A stretch of DNA of 64,000 nt from Methylobacterium brachiatum (GTDB lineage Bacteria > Pseudomonadota > Alphaproteobacteria > Rhizobiales > Beijerinckiaceae), in assembly GCF_020523825.1 (NCBI RefSeq), contig NZ_JAJALK010000008.1, positions 186,001-250,000 on the forward strand, written 5' to 3'. The notes below the pieces were generated by a model. That model ran no database searches. It was not told the DNA's origin and saw only the letters and a program-made list of their open reading frames with translations. A program made the position numbers and the translations under genes. This document shows positions 9,042-17,961 of this stretch, piece by piece. The number at the start of each line of letters is the position of its first letter. The first letter of the stretch is position 1.

Positions 9042-10259
9042 TCAGTTCGAGGACTTTTCCTTGACGCGGACGACGCCGGCGTTCTTCGCGTCTTCCGGCT
9101 TGGCGTAGACGATCTTGCCGTCCTGGACTTTGCCGAACACGACCATGTTGCGCGAGATCGCGTTGTGGTCCTTGGCGGTGAACGGGTGATCGTAGGTGGT
9201 CACCACGCCCTCGACCTTGGTGTTCAGGTTCTCGAGCGCTTCGCGGATCTTCGGGCCGTTGGTCGAGCCGGCCTGCTTGATCGCCGCGGCGATCAGGTAG
9301 ACCGAATCGTAGCCCTGGGCGCCGGCTACCGGGGTCGGGATCTTGGTCACGCCGTAGGTCTTGTAGTAATCGTCGAGGAACGACGCACGCTTGGCCAGCG
9401 TCTTATCCTCGATGAACGTCTGGGGCATGATCACGCCGTTGCCGTTGGTGCCGGCGATATCGATGAAGCTCTGCATCGAGGCCGGCCAGGACGCGATGAT
9501 CGGCACCTTCCAGCCGAGCTTGGCCATGCCGTTGGCGACCTGGGCCAGCTCCGGGCCGATGCCGTAGGCGAGGATCACGTCGGCGCCGGCCTGCTGCGAC
9601 TTCAACAGCTGGGCCGTCATGTCGACGTCCTTGATGTTGAACTTCTCCACCGCGACCGGCTTCACGCCCTTGGTCGCGAGGTACTTCTCGATATCCTCGC
9701 GGCCGAGCTGGCCGTAATTCGTCGAATCCGCCAGGATGGCGATCTTCTTGAAGTTCTGCGCCAGCGCCTCGTCGACCATCATGCCGGCCTGGAGGACGTC
9801 GTAGGCCGAGTTCCGGAAGACGTAATTGACGTCGTAATCCGGCTCCTTGAACTGATTGGTGATCACCGTGCCGGTGGCGACGTTGTTGAACACCGGGATC
9901 TCGGCTTCCTGGTAGAAGCGCTGGGCGGCCAGGGCGACGCCGGTGTTGATGAAGCCCACCGTGGCGACGACCTTCTCCTTGTTGATCAGTTCCTGCGCGA
10001 CCTGGGCGCCGACCTCGTTCTTGGCCTCGTCGTCGCGCTCGATCAACTGGATCGGGCGGCCGAGCACGCCGCCGTTCTTGTTGATCTCGGCGGCGGCCAG
10101 CTTGGCGCCGTCGCGCATCGAGACGCCCATGGACGAGGAGCCGCCCGTATAGGGGCCGGTGAGCCCGATCTTGATCGGGTCGGCGGCCTGCGCCGGCACG
10201 AGCCCCAAAGCCGTGGCGCCGAGCAGGGCGCCCATAAGGGCGCGTTTCGTCAGGATCAT
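9042..10259 (-). CDS. livK: Branched-chain amino acid ABC transporter substrate-binding protein
   Basis: This is a type I periplasmic binding protein of about 405 residues. A signal peptide ends near QAAD (residue 25), followed by IKIGLTGPYTGGSSSMG, the usual first strand and ligand loop of LivK/Peripla_BP_6 proteins. It captures the ligand and delivers it to LivH/LivMG. I chose ATG 10259 because GGGAGAGGAAACG lies immediately upstream; the frame could extend five residues to 10274. It is the first gene of the operon. Confidence 0.93.
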   Translation of the reverse strand: MILTKRALMGALLGATALGLVPAQAADPIKIGLTGPYTGGSSSMGVSMRDGAKLAAAEINKNGGVLGRPIQLIERDDEAKNEVGAQVAQELINKEKVVATVGFINTGVALAAQRFYQEAEIPVFNNVATGTVITNQFKEPDYDVNYVFRNSAYDVLQAGMMVDEALAQNFKKIAILADSTNYGQLGREDIEKYLATKGVKPVAVEKFNIKDVDMTAQLLKSQQAGADVILAYGIGPELAQVANGMAKLGWKVPIIASWPASMQSFIDIAGTNGNGVIMPQTFIEDKTLAKRASFLDDYYKTYGVTKIPTPVAGAQGYDSVYLIAAAIKQAGSTNGPKIREALENLNTKVEGVVTTYDHPFTAKDHNAISRNMVVFGKVQDGKIVYAKPEDAKNAGVVRVKEKSSN

Positions 10260-10274
10260 CGTTTCCTCTCCCAA

Positions 10275-10699
10275 GCGCGTCCCGGGCCGCGTTTCGATCG
10301 GCGGATCCCGTTGTGGCGTATCGATCGTGTTGGATCCGCTGTGCGCCTGCAGTCGACGCGCCGATCAAGGCCGCGTCTCAAGAGCGTTCAAGCGTCCGCG
10401 GGCTGCCCTTCAATGTGGCATACCGGATGCGGTTACTCACTCTTTCAGCAAAGATCGCGCTAACGTCAAGGTCTCAGCGACGACGTTACGCGACGGCCGC
10501 CGTTCTCTGTGGAAGAGGCGCGGTCCTCAGCATTTAACCGCCGGCACGATCATGTGAATGGACCGGGCGAGGGCGGATTAAGACTCGGCCCGGTACGTAT
10601 TTCCGCGGTTCTCCGGGGCGGCTTCAGCCGATCGCCCAGTCTTGCGCCTATCTGGCGGCTGAACCCCTGCAGGCCTGGCAGCGCTCAAACGCCGGGTCC
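10275..10699. other. Divergent intergenic region between livK and the phosphatase gene
   Basis: Apart from the livK ribosome-binding site at its left end I see no gene. It holds an inverted repeat TAACGTC (10461-10467) / GACGTTA (10482-10488) with a 14-base spacer, which may belong to the livK or phosphatase promoter. No confident -35/-10 pair is visible. The right end runs into the Pho box at 10700. Confidence 0.4.
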
Positions 10700-10717
10700 C
10701 TGTCATGGCGCTGTAAT
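10700..10717 (+). promoter_or_regulatory. Pho box (PhoB operator) before the phosphatase gene
   Basis: CTGTCAT, a four-base GGCG spacer, then CTGTAAT form the direct-repeat architecture of a PhoB site (consensus two CTGTCAT half sites on an 11-bp period), with one mismatch in 14 half-site bases. It ends 43 bases before the ATG at 10761, a position that could replace a -35 box. The adjoining gene encodes a secreted phosphatase-superfamily protein, which fits phosphate-starvation control. Confidence 0.72.
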
Positions 10718-10760
10718 CTTCGCCGGCCACGCCGCTGCCCGGATCGGTCGGAGATTCGTC

Positions 10761-12587
10761 ATGCGTCGCGTCATCGTTGCCTGCCTCGTCGGATTGTGCG
10801 CCTCCGGCGCCGCCCGTGCCGAGACGCGGCCCCACAACGTCATCCTGTTCGTGGCCGACGGCCTCCGGGCCGGGATGGTGAACCCGCAATCCGCGCCGAC
10901 CATGGACCGGCTGATGAAGACCGGCGTGCGCTTCACCAACACGCACTCGATGTTCCCGACCTTCACCATGCCGAACGCCACCGCGATGGCGACCGGCCAC
11001 ATGCTGGGCGATACCGGCCAGTTCGGGAACACGATCTACACCGCTTTCCCGGTGCCCGGCGCCGGCGACAGCCTGACCCCGTTCCTGGAGAGCGACCCGG
11101 TGCTCGGCGACGTCGACGAGCACTTCGCCGGCAATTACCTCAACGAGGAGACGATCCTGAAGGCCGCCCGGGCCAAGGGCTTCTCCACCGCCAGCATCGG
11201 CAAGCTCGGGCCGTCCCAGGTCTTCGACCACACCGAACGCACCGGCCAGTACAACATCCACATCGACTACAGCACCGGCCGGGCCGGCGGCATCCCGCTC
11301 GGCGACGCGTTCCGCGCCCGACTCAAGGAGGTCAACCTGCCGGATCAGGCGCCGACCCGCGGGGCGAACGGCCAGGCCGGCACCGCCGAGACGCCCGGCA
11401 CGGTCGCGGCCAATGTCGGGCAGCAGGGTTATTTCGCCGCCGTCGCGACCAAGGCCGTGCTGCCGCTGTTCAAGGCCCGGCAGAAGCCGTTCGTGCTGGT
11501 GTTCTGGTCGCGCGACCCCGATGGGACGCAGCACAACCAGGGTGACAGTCTCGGGCGGCTGGTGCCCGGCATCAACGGGCCGACGAGCCTGGCCTCCATC
11601 CGCAACGCCGACGACAACCTCGCCACCCTCCAGGCCGCCCTGCGCGAGCAGGGCCTGGCCGAGACCACGGACATCGTCCTCACCTCGGATCACGGCTTCT
11701 CCACGATCTCGAAGGAGAGCGCGACGAGCTTCGCCGCGTCGCAGACCTACAAGGGCGTGCCGGCCAAGCAGCTGCCGCCGGGCTTCCTCGCCATCGATCT
11801 CGCCCACGACCTCGGCATGACCCTGTTCGATCCGGACGCGAAGGGCGCGAAGCTCGATGCCGGGGTTTTCCCGAGCCGGGCCAACGGCCTGATCGGTTCC
11901 GATCCGGCCAAGCCCGACGTGGTGGTCGCGGCCAATGGCGGCTCGGACCTCGTGTACGTGCCGAGCAACGACAAGGCGCTCGCCCGCAAGGTGGTCGAGG
12001 CCCTGTCGCGCCAGGATTACGTCAGCGGCCTGTTCGTCAGCGACTCCCTCGGGGCGATCCCCGGAACCCTGCCGCTCTCGTCCATCGCCCTCGACGGGTC
12101 GGCCCTGACCCCGATGCCGGCGATCGTGGTGAACTTCCGCAGCTTCTCGACCGGCTGCGCCGATCCCACCACCTGCGGCGTCGAAGTATCGGACACCACC
12201 CTGCAGCAGGGCCAGGGCATGCACGGCAGCTTCGCGCGCTCGGACACCCGCAACGTCATGGGCGCGGTCGGCCCGAGCTTCCGGGGCGGCCTGGAAAGCG
12301 ACATCCCGGCGAGCAACGCCGATCTCGGCAAGACCATCGCCCGGATCCTGGATCTCGACATCCCCAACAAGGGCAAGCTGGTCGGCCGCGTCCTGACCGA
12401 GGCGATGGTCAACGGCGCCAAGCCGGCGGCCCAGAAGCATATCCGCCGCTCGGAGCCGGACGCCGCCGGCATCGTGACGGTGCTGAACTACCAGACAGTC
12501 GGCGAGACCCGGTATTTCGACGCCGCCGGATATCCGGGCCGGACCCTGGGCCTCGTCGAGGAGACGCACGCCGCGGGCGGGCATTGA
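10761..12587 (+). CDS. Secreted alkaline phosphatase-superfamily (type I phosphodiesterase-like) hydrolase
   Basis: The 608-residue product has a 20-residue signal peptide ending AARA. The metal-binding FVADGL (Asp33) follows, then a FPTFTMPNATAMATGH stretch whose Thr69 matches the nucleophile of the nucleotide pyrophosphatase branch. A later LTSDHGF metal motif is present. It should hydrolyse phosphomono- or phosphodiesters in the periplasm. ATG 10761 follows GGAGATTCGTC; the longer frame from 10509 has no signal peptide at its start. The Pho box 44 bases upstream points to induction under phosphate limitation. Exact substrate is unknown. Confidence 0.85.
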   Translation: MRRVIVACLVGLCASGAARAETRPHNVILFVADGLRAGMVNPQSAPTMDRLMKTGVRFTNTHSMFPTFTMPNATAMATGHMLGDTGQFGNTIYTAFPVPGAGDSLTPFLESDPVLGDVDEHFAGNYLNEETILKAARAKGFSTASIGKLGPSQVFDHTERTGQYNIHIDYSTGRAGGIPLGDAFRARLKEVNLPDQAPTRGANGQAGTAETPGTVAANVGQQGYFAAVATKAVLPLFKARQKPFVLVFWSRDPDGTQHNQGDSLGRLVPGINGPTSLASIRNADDNLATLQAALREQGLAETTDIVLTSDHGFSTISKESATSFAASQTYKGVPAKQLPPGFLAIDLAHDLGMTLFDPDAKGAKLDAGVFPSRANGLIGSDPAKPDVVVAANGGSDLVYVPSNDKALARKVVEALSRQDYVSGLFVSDSLGAIPGTLPLSSIALDGSALTPMPAIVVNFRSFSTGCADPTTCGVEVSDTTLQQGQGMHGSFARSDTRNVMGAVGPSFRGGLESDIPASNADLGKTIARILDLDIPNKGKLVGRVLTEAMVNGAKPAAQKHIRRSEPDAAGIVTVLNYQTVGETRYFDAAGYPGRTLGLVEETHAAGGH

Positions 12588-12618
12588 ACGCTCATCCAAC
12601 CCGCCTTTGCCATCCGCC

Positions 12619-12731
12619 ACCTCATCCCGAGGTGGCGTAGCAAGGCGGAGCCCTCGAAGGAGACCTTCAGCCTGCCGCGCGATCCCTGGACGCTCCTTCG
12701 AGGCTCACTGCGTTCGCACCTCAGGATGAGG
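12619..12731. repeat. CTCATCCTGAGG-family palindromic intergenic repeat, copy 1
   Basis: The outer arms ACCTCATCCCGAGGTG and GCACCTCAGGATGAGG are inverted relative to each other, with inner arms containing CTCGAAGGAG and CTCCTTCGAGG. The element can fold into a long hairpin. Related copies occur at 39144, 40626 and 54267. Confidence 0.8.
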
Positions 12732-12807
12732 GCGCGAATCGGGATTTCCAGTCGAACACTCTTCGGGGTTTGGGGCGGCGCAACCCTCAAGCTGAGACCC
12801 GAACGAG

Positions 12808-12839
12808 AAAAGGCCGCACCTGTTTGGGTACGGCCTTTT
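12808..12839. terminator. Bidirectional terminator between the phosphatase gene and gapR
   Basis: AAAAGGCCGCACC and GGTACGGCCTTTT form a 13-pair stem with one mismatch and a TGTTTG loop. The A-run on one side and T-run on the other let it terminate both converging transcripts. Confidence 0.82.
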
Positions 12840-12895
12840 GCAGTCTCAACGTGATCCATCCGCCGACCGGCTATCCGGCTCGGCGGCGGCTGGGG

Positions 12896-13192
12896 CTACG
12901 CCATGCCGAGGGCCTGCATGTAGAGCTCGAGGATCGCCTCCTGCTCCTGGCGCTCGCTGTGATCCTGCTTGCGGATCCGGATGATCGTGCGCACCGCCTT
13001 CGCATCGAAGCCGCGGCCCTTCAATTCGGCGAACACCTCCTTGATGTCGCCCATGATGCCGGCCTTCTCCTCCTCGAGGCGCTCCAGGCGCTCGATGAAC
13101 TGCTTCAGCTCGTCGGCGGCCACGCCCTCGGCCGACGAAACGTCGCCGCCGGGCCGCTGGGCTGCTGCGGTGGGCATCGAATGGGCGTTCAT
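12896..13192 (-). CDS. gapR: GapR family DNA-binding protein (DUF2312)
   Basis: The 98-residue product is of the DUF2312 family. The signature region LKQFIERLERLEEEKAGI (about 29-46) begins a long helix, then IKEVFAELKGRGFDAKAVRTI follows and the C-terminus is short. In Caulobacter, GapR encircles overtwisted AT-rich DNA ahead of replication and transcription forks and stimulates topoisomerases. The protein here matches in length and motif order, so the same nucleoid role is expected. The N-terminal 25 residues are variable and low-complexity. It stands alone with a terminator at its 3' end. Confidence 0.9.
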   Translation of the reverse strand: MNAHSMPTAAAQRPGGDVSSAEGVAADELKQFIERLERLEEEKAGIMGDIKEVFAELKGRGFDAKAVRTIIRIRKQDHSERQEQEAILELYMQALGMA

Positions 13193-13293
13193 GGGGCTCT
13201 CCGGGATGCGCGGCGCGGTTGCGCCCTGGACCGGTGGTTAACGGGCCGAACTTACCGGAAGCTTAGCCGATTCTCGCGGCCCCTCTCGGCCGG

Positions 13294-13602
13294 TCAGTGA
13301 TCCTTGGTTTGCGACGCCGAAAAACCCGCCTGCTGCTTGGGGCTCGCCTCGGTCTGGTGCTTCGCCTTCCAGTCGCTGTAGGGCATCCCGTAGACCGCCT
13401 CGCGGCTCTCGTCCTTGGTGAGCGGCACGCCCTTTTCGTCGGCGGCATCCTTGAGCCAGTTCGACAGGCAGTTCCGGCAGAAGCCCGCCAGGTTCATCAG
13501 GTCGATGTTCTGCACGTCGGTGCGGGTGCGCAGATGCGACACGAGCCGGCGGAACACCGCGGCTTCGAGTTCGGTCTGGGTCTGCGGGTCGATCTCGGGC
13601 AT
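13294..13602 (-). CDS. DUF1244 domain protein
   Basis: The 102-residue protein has the conserved DUF1244 core: AAVFRRLVSHLRTRTDVQNI, then NLAGFCRNCLSNWL with its Cys-Arg-Asn-Cys pair, and the YGMPYSDWK motif. DUF1244 proteins are small helical proteins of unknown function, common in alphaproteobacteria and often beside N-formylglutamate amidohydrolase genes, as here. The last 20 residues are a variable polar tail. ATG at 13602 gives the normal N-terminus. Confidence 0.88.
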   Translation of the reverse strand: MPEIDPQTQTELEAAVFRRLVSHLRTRTDVQNIDLMNLAGFCRNCLSNWLKDAADEKGVPLTKDESREAVYGMPYSDWKAKHQTEASPKQQAGFSASQTKDH

Positions 13603-13663
13603 CGTGGGAAACGCTTTCAGGTGAGGGCCGTCGGCACGGATCTCGGGATCGGCCGCGTCCGGA

Positions 13664-14428
13664 TCAAGCCGCGATCAGCGGGCGCAGGATGCGGGCGAAG
13701 CGCTCGGCCCATTCCTCCTGGCCGGCCGCGCCGGCGATGAGGTCCTGGCGGATCTCCACCAGGGCGTTGGGCAGGCCGCGGGCGGTGGCGTGGCGGTCGA
13801 TCGTGTCGCCCGGCAGGCCGCCGCCATAGGGCTGGTTGTCGCCGACCGTGAGACCGGCCGGATCCGCCTCGAGCGCCGCGATCAGCGGCCGGGCGAAGCG
13901 CTCATCCCGGTCGTACAGGATGCCGACCTGCCAGGGCCGGGCGATGCCGCGCCAATAGGGCGTGAAGCTGTGCATGGTCAGGATCACCGGCGGGCGCCCG
14001 GCAGCCTCGGCAGCCGCCACCGCCTCGTCGATCGCCGCATCGAACGGCGCGTAGAAGCGCGCGATCCGGGCCTGCTTGCCGGCTTCGTCGATCCGGGCGT
14101 TGCCCGGCACCACGGCGCCGTCGGACAGGCGCATCACCAGGGTCGGGTCGGATCGGCCGCGGTTCGGGTCGATGATCAGGCGAGAAAAGTTCGTGAGGAT
14201 CGCCGGCACGTTCAGCCGGGCCGCGAGCCCGCGGGTCACCGCCGCCGCGCCGATATCGTAGGCGATGTGCCGGCCGAACTCGGATTCCGGCACGCCGAGC
14301 TCGATATCCGCGGGCACGAAGTTCGACGCGTGGTCGCAGGCGATCACGAGGCCGCAGGCGGGATCACCCGGGATGATCTCGCACGGGTGCGGGGCCGGGG
14401 GGCGCGCTTCGATCTCCGGACGGGTCAC
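13664..14428 (-). CDS. N-formylglutamate amidohydrolase family protein
   Basis: The 254-residue enzyme belongs to the FGase (HutG-like) zinc hydrolase family. Diagnostic patches are VIACDHASNFVP near residue 30, DIGAAAV, LIIDPNRG and ILTMHSFTPYW near residue 150. Members hydrolyse N-formyl-L-glutamate to formate and glutamate. No other histidine-degradation (hut) gene is nearby, so it may act on another N-acyl amino acid or recycle formyl-glutamate, which is inference. It is transcribed with the DUF1244 gene, 61 bases upstream of it. Confidence 0.86.
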   Translation of the reverse strand: MTRPEIEARPPAPHPCEIIPGDPACGLVIACDHASNFVPADIELGVPESEFGRHIAYDIGAAAVTRGLAARLNVPAILTNFSRLIIDPNRGRSDPTLVMRLSDGAVVPGNARIDEAGKQARIARFYAPFDAAIDEAVAAAEAAGRPPVILTMHSFTPYWRGIARPWQVGILYDRDERFARPLIAALEADPAGLTVGDNQPYGGGLPGDTIDRHATARGLPNALVEIRQDLIAGAAGQEEWAERFARILRPLIAA

Positions 14429-14621
14429 GGGGCTCCGAGGGTTGGATCTGTGGGACGGCGCCGATCGCGCTTGCCGTGAGGCGGCGGCTCGGGCAGATCA
14501 CCTGACAAGGCGCGATGCCTATCAAAGAACGTGCGCTCACGGCAACAAACGGGCCCGCCGCCCACCAATGAATGGGCGGGGATCGCACGCGCAAATCACA
14601 GTGAGGAGCCCGTCCGACGCC

Positions 14622-15941
14622 ATGCCCGAGACCGTCCCGCCCATCGCCGATCCCGCCATCCTCAAGCAGCGCGCGCTGCTCGAGACCCTGCTGTATGCCG
14701 GCATTCGCGCCGCCCATCCGGATCTGTGCCTGCCCGCGCACCTGCCGGCGCCGAGCCCGGGGCGCCTGATCATCCTGGCGGCCGGCAAGGCGGCGGGCAG
14801 CATGAGCGCGGTGGCGAGCCGGTTCTACCGGCAGCAGCACGGGCTCGGCGACGACCGGATCGTCGGCCTCGCGGTGGCGCGCCACGGCTACGGCCAGGAC
14901 GCGCCGGGCATCCACATGGTCGAGGCCGGCCACCCGGTCCCCGACGAGGCCGGCATCGCCGCCACCCAGGAAGCCCTGCGGCTCGCCACCGAGGCGGGGC
15001 CCGACGATGAGGTGCTGGTCCTGCTCTCGGGCGGCGGCTCGGCCAACTGGATCGCCCCGGCCGGGGACCTGACCCTCGCCGAGAAGCAGGCGATCACCCG
15101 GGCGATGCTGCGCTCCGGCGCGCCGATCGGCGAGATCAACACCGTCCGCAAGCACATCTCGCGGATCAAGGGCGGCCGGCTCGCCATGGCGGCCCGCAAC
15201 GCCCGGCGGATCCTGACGCTCGCGATCTCCGACGTGCCCTTCGATGATCCGGCGGTGATCGCCTCGGGCCCGACCGTGCCCGATCCCTCGACCCTGGCGG
15301 ATGCCCGGGCGATTTGCGAGCGCCGGGGCATCCCGCTGCCGGAGACGGCAATCCGTCTGCTGAACGACCCGAACAACGAGACCCCGAAGGCCGGCGATCC
15401 CGCCTTCGCCCGGGCCGAGTACCGCATCATCGCCCGGCCGATCGACGCCCTGGAGGCTGCCGCCGCGGCCGCCCGGGAGGCGGGCTACGAGCCGATCATG
15501 CTGGGCGCCGACCTCGAAGGCGAGGCAAGGGAGGTCGCCGCCGTGCATGCGAGCGAGGCCAAGCGCTACAAGGCCGCCGGCCAGCGCGTGGCGCTGATCT
15601 CGGGGGGCGAGCTGACCGTGACGATCCGGGGCGAGGGCCATGGCGGCCCGAACCAGGAATACGCCCTGGCGCTGGCGGTGGCCCTCGACGGCGAGCCCGG
15701 CATCTTCGGGATCAGCGCCGACACCGACGGCACCGATGGCGGGCGCGGCCTCGCCACCGACCCGGCCGGCGGCCTGGTCGACCCGACCACCCTGGACCGC
15801 GCCCGCGCCGCCGGCCTCGACCCCGCCGCGATGCTGGCGCAGAACGACTCGACCGCGTTCTTCGCGGCCCTTGGCGACCTCGTGAACCCCGGCCCGACCC
15901 GTACCAATGTCAACGATTGCCGCATCATCCTCGTCGGGTAG
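14622..15941 (+). CDS. gckA: Glycerate kinase (MOFRL family, GckA type)
   Basis: The 439-residue protein has the N-terminal DUF4147 kinase domain (IILAAGKAAGSM near 50, VLLSGGGSANW near 135) and the C-terminal MOFRL domain (GGPNQEYALALA and SADTDGTDG). These enzymes phosphorylate D-glycerate to 2-phosphoglycerate. In serine-cycle methylotrophs this step feeds one-carbon units into phosphoenolpyruvate, and pyruvate kinase lies just downstream. Some database entries call the family hydroxypyruvate reductase TtuD, which is usually a misannotation. ATG 14622 follows GTGAGGAG. The stop overlaps the longest form of the DUF1036 gene. Confidence 0.88.
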   Translation: MPETVPPIADPAILKQRALLETLLYAGIRAAHPDLCLPAHLPAPSPGRLIILAAGKAAGSMSAVASRFYRQQHGLGDDRIVGLAVARHGYGQDAPGIHMVEAGHPVPDEAGIAATQEALRLATEAGPDDEVLVLLSGGGSANWIAPAGDLTLAEKQAITRAMLRSGAPIGEINTVRKHISRIKGGRLAMAARNARRILTLAISDVPFDDPAVIASGPTVPDPSTLADARAICERRGIPLPETAIRLLNDPNNETPKAGDPAFARAEYRIIARPIDALEAAAAAAREAGYEPIMLGADLEGEAREVAAVHASEAKRYKAAGQRVALISGGELTVTIRGEGHGGPNQEYALALAVALDGEPGIFGISADTDGTDGGRGLATDPAGGLVDPTTLDRARAAGLDPAAMLAQNDSTAFFAALGDLVNPGPTRTNVNDCRIILVG

Positions 15942-15972
15942 ATTTTTTGGGAGCGGAGCCGCGTCGCCGCTC

Positions 15973-16398
15973 ATGCTGTCGGTGGTCCTGGGGGTCGGCG
16001 TCGCTCTGCTCGGCGTCGGCCCCGCCAGGGCGGACCTGCGCCTGTGCAACCAGACCGCCAGCAAGGTCGGCATCTCGCTGGGCTACCGGGACCCGCAGGG
16101 CTGGGTCACGGAGGGCTGGTGGGATCTGGCCCCAAAGGCCTGCGAGACCCTGCTCAAGGGCGCGCTGGCGGCGCGGTTCTACTACGTGTTCGCGGTCGAC
16201 TACACGCGCGGCGGCGAGTGGAGCGGGCGCTCGCTGATGTGCACCCGCGATTCCGAGTTCACGATCCGCGGCGTCGAGGATTGCCTGGCCCGCGGCTACG
16301 ACCGGAACGGCTTCTTCGAGGTCGATACCGGCGAGCAGAAGAGCTGGACCATCCAGCTCACCGATCCCAACCGGGCGGACGCGCCGGCCAAACCGTGA
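15973..16398 (+). CDS. DUF1036 domain exported protein
   Basis: The product is secreted: MLSVVLGVGVALLGVGPARA is a signal peptide, and the mature domain begins DLRLCNQTASKVG, typical of DUF1036. Four to five conserved cysteines are visible (LCNQ, KACET, LMCTR, DCLARG). Function is unknown. DUF1036 genes often precede pyk in Hyphomicrobiales, as here. The frame can extend to ATG 15907, overlapping glycerate kinase by 35 bases; ATG 15973 gives the cleaner signal peptide. Confidence 0.82.
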   Translation: MLSVVLGVGVALLGVGPARADLRLCNQTASKVGISLGYRDPQGWVTEGWWDLAPKACETLLKGALAARFYYVFAVDYTRGGEWSGRSLMCTRDSEFTIRGVEDCLARGYDRNGFFEVDTGEQKSWTIQLTDPNRADAPAKP

Positions 16399-16521
16399 GG
16401 GCGCCGCCGCGCCCTTGACGCTGCCCCGGGCGGGATGCCTACACCGCCACCCAACGAACCGAACCGACGCCGTCGCGGGCCGAGCCTGCGCGGACGCGGC
16501 GGAACACCCGGAGGATCACGC

Positions 16522-17958
16522 TTGAAACGCTCGCGCCGCACCAAGATCGTCGCCACCCTCGGGCCGGCCTCGGATTCGCCGGAGATGATCGAACGCCTGT
16601 TCCGGGCGGGCGTGGACGTGTTCCGGCTCAACATGAGCCACCTTCCGCGCGAGAAGCTGCCCGAGAAGGTCGAGGTGATCCGGGCGATCGAGCGCGAGGC
16701 CAAGCACCCGATCGGCATCCTGGTCGATCTGCAGGGGCCGAAGCTCCGGCTCGGTACCTTCGCGGAGGGCGCCGTGATGATCGAAACCGGGGCCACCTTC
16801 GTGCTCGACGGCGACCCGACGCCCGGCGATGCCGGCCGGTGCCACCTGCCGCATCCGGAGATCCTGGAAGCCCTGGAGGCCGGCCACGCGATCCTGCTCG
16901 ATGACGGCAAGCTGCGCCTCAGCGTGCTCGAGACCTCGGAGAACCGCGCCGTGACCCGCGTCGAGGTCGGCGGGAAGATCTCGAACCGCAAGGGTGTGTC
17001 GCTGCCCCACACGGTGATCCCAGTTCCGGCGATGACCGAGAAGGACCGGGCCGATCTCGATGCCGGCCTCAACGCCGGGGCCGACTGGATCGCCGTTTCC
17101 TTCGTGCAGCGTCCCGAGGACGTGGCCGAGGTCAAGAAGGTCTGCGCCGGCCGCGCCCTGGTCATGGCCAAGATCGAGAAGCCGCAGGCCCTGACCCGCC
17201 TCGACGAGATCATCGAGATCTCGGACGGGTTGATGGTCGCCCGCGGCGATCTCGGCGTGGAGATGCCGCTGGAGCAGGTCCCCGGCGTGCAGAAGCGGAT
17301 CACCCGCAGCGCCCGCCGCTTCGGCAAGCCGGTGGTGGTGGCGACCCAGATGCTCGAATCGATGATCACGGCGCCGGTCCCGACCCGCGCCGAGGTCTCG
17401 GACGTGGCCACCGCCGTCTACGAAGGCGCGGATGCGGTGATGCTCTCGGCCGAGAGCGCGTCGGGCGCCTTCCCGGTCGGGGCCGTGGAGACGATGAACC
17501 GCATCGCCGAGCAGGTGGAGCGGGACGCGGTCTACTGGTCGATCATCCGGGCGCAGAGCGCGACCCCGGACGAGACCGCCGCCGACGCCATCGCGGCGGC
17601 CGCCCACCAGATGGTCGATGCCCTGAACCTCGACGCGATCATGGCCTGGACCAATTCGGGCTCGACCGCCCTGCGCCTGTCGCGCGAGCGCCCGAACGCC
17701 ACGGTGATCGCCCTCACGCCCCGGCGCGAGACCGCCCGCCGCCTGGCGCTCGCCTGGGGCACGCACCCGATCGTCACCAAGGATGCCAGCGACGTGGACG
17801 ACATGTCTTTCCGCGCCGCCAAATTCGCCGTCCGAGAGAAATTCGCTGCGGTGGGCGACCGGGTGATCGTGGTGGCCGGCCTGCCCTTCGGGACGCCCGG
17901 GGCGACGAACCTCGTGCGGCTGACCTTCATCACCCGGGAGCACGCCGAGAAGGCGTGA
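16522..17958 (+). CDS. pyk: Pyruvate kinase
   Basis: The enzyme transfers phosphate from phosphoenolpyruvate to ADP. Within 478 residues it shows TKIVATLGPAS at the N-terminus, FRLNMSH, the MAKIEKP active-site lysine region, and the MVARGDLGVEM and VATQMLESM motifs. I chose TTG 16522 because GGAGG lies seven bases upstream and the protein then starts at the family's normal position. ATG 16435 would add 29 Pro/Arg-rich residues. It ends three bases before a converging hydrolase gene. Together with glycerate kinase it links the serine cycle to pyruvate. Confidence 0.95.
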   Translation: MKRSRRTKIVATLGPASDSPEMIERLFRAGVDVFRLNMSHLPREKLPEKVEVIRAIEREAKHPIGILVDLQGPKLRLGTFAEGAVMIETGATFVLDGDPTPGDAGRCHLPHPEILEALEAGHAILLDDGKLRLSVLETSENRAVTRVEVGGKISNRKGVSLPHTVIPVPAMTEKDRADLDAGLNAGADWIAVSFVQRPEDVAEVKKVCAGRALVMAKIEKPQALTRLDEIIEISDGLMVARGDLGVEMPLEQVPGVQKRITRSARRFGKPVVVATQMLESMITAPVPTRAEVSDVATAVYEGADAVMLSAESASGAFPVGAVETMNRIAEQVERDAVYWSIIRAQSATPDETAADAIAAAAHQMVDALNLDAIMAWTNSGSTALRLSRERPNATVIALTPRRETARRLALAWGTHPIVTKDASDVDDMSFRAAKFAVREKFAAVGDRVIVVAGLPFGTPGATNLVRLTFITREHAEKA

Positions 17959-17961
17959 GGT

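Larger units (their letters stand above)
12588..12895. other. Convergent intergenic region with a repeat and a bidirectional terminator
   Basis: This 308-base gap between the phosphatase gene and gapR holds a palindromic repeat element (12619-12731) and a symmetrical terminator (12808-12839), each listed separately. I see no coding sequence in it. Confidence 0.7.

Noticed and set aside
10416..10430. Sigma-54-like GG-N10-GC site (TGGCATACCGGATGC)
   Set aside because: It faces a gene 330 bases away that already has a Pho box and lies in no suitable position for livK; one match in this GC-rich region is expected by chance.
10578..12620. 680-codon minus-strand open frame opposite the phosphatase gene
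   Set aside because: It is a shadow of the phosphatase frame; it lacks family features and would cover the Pho box and terminator side regions.
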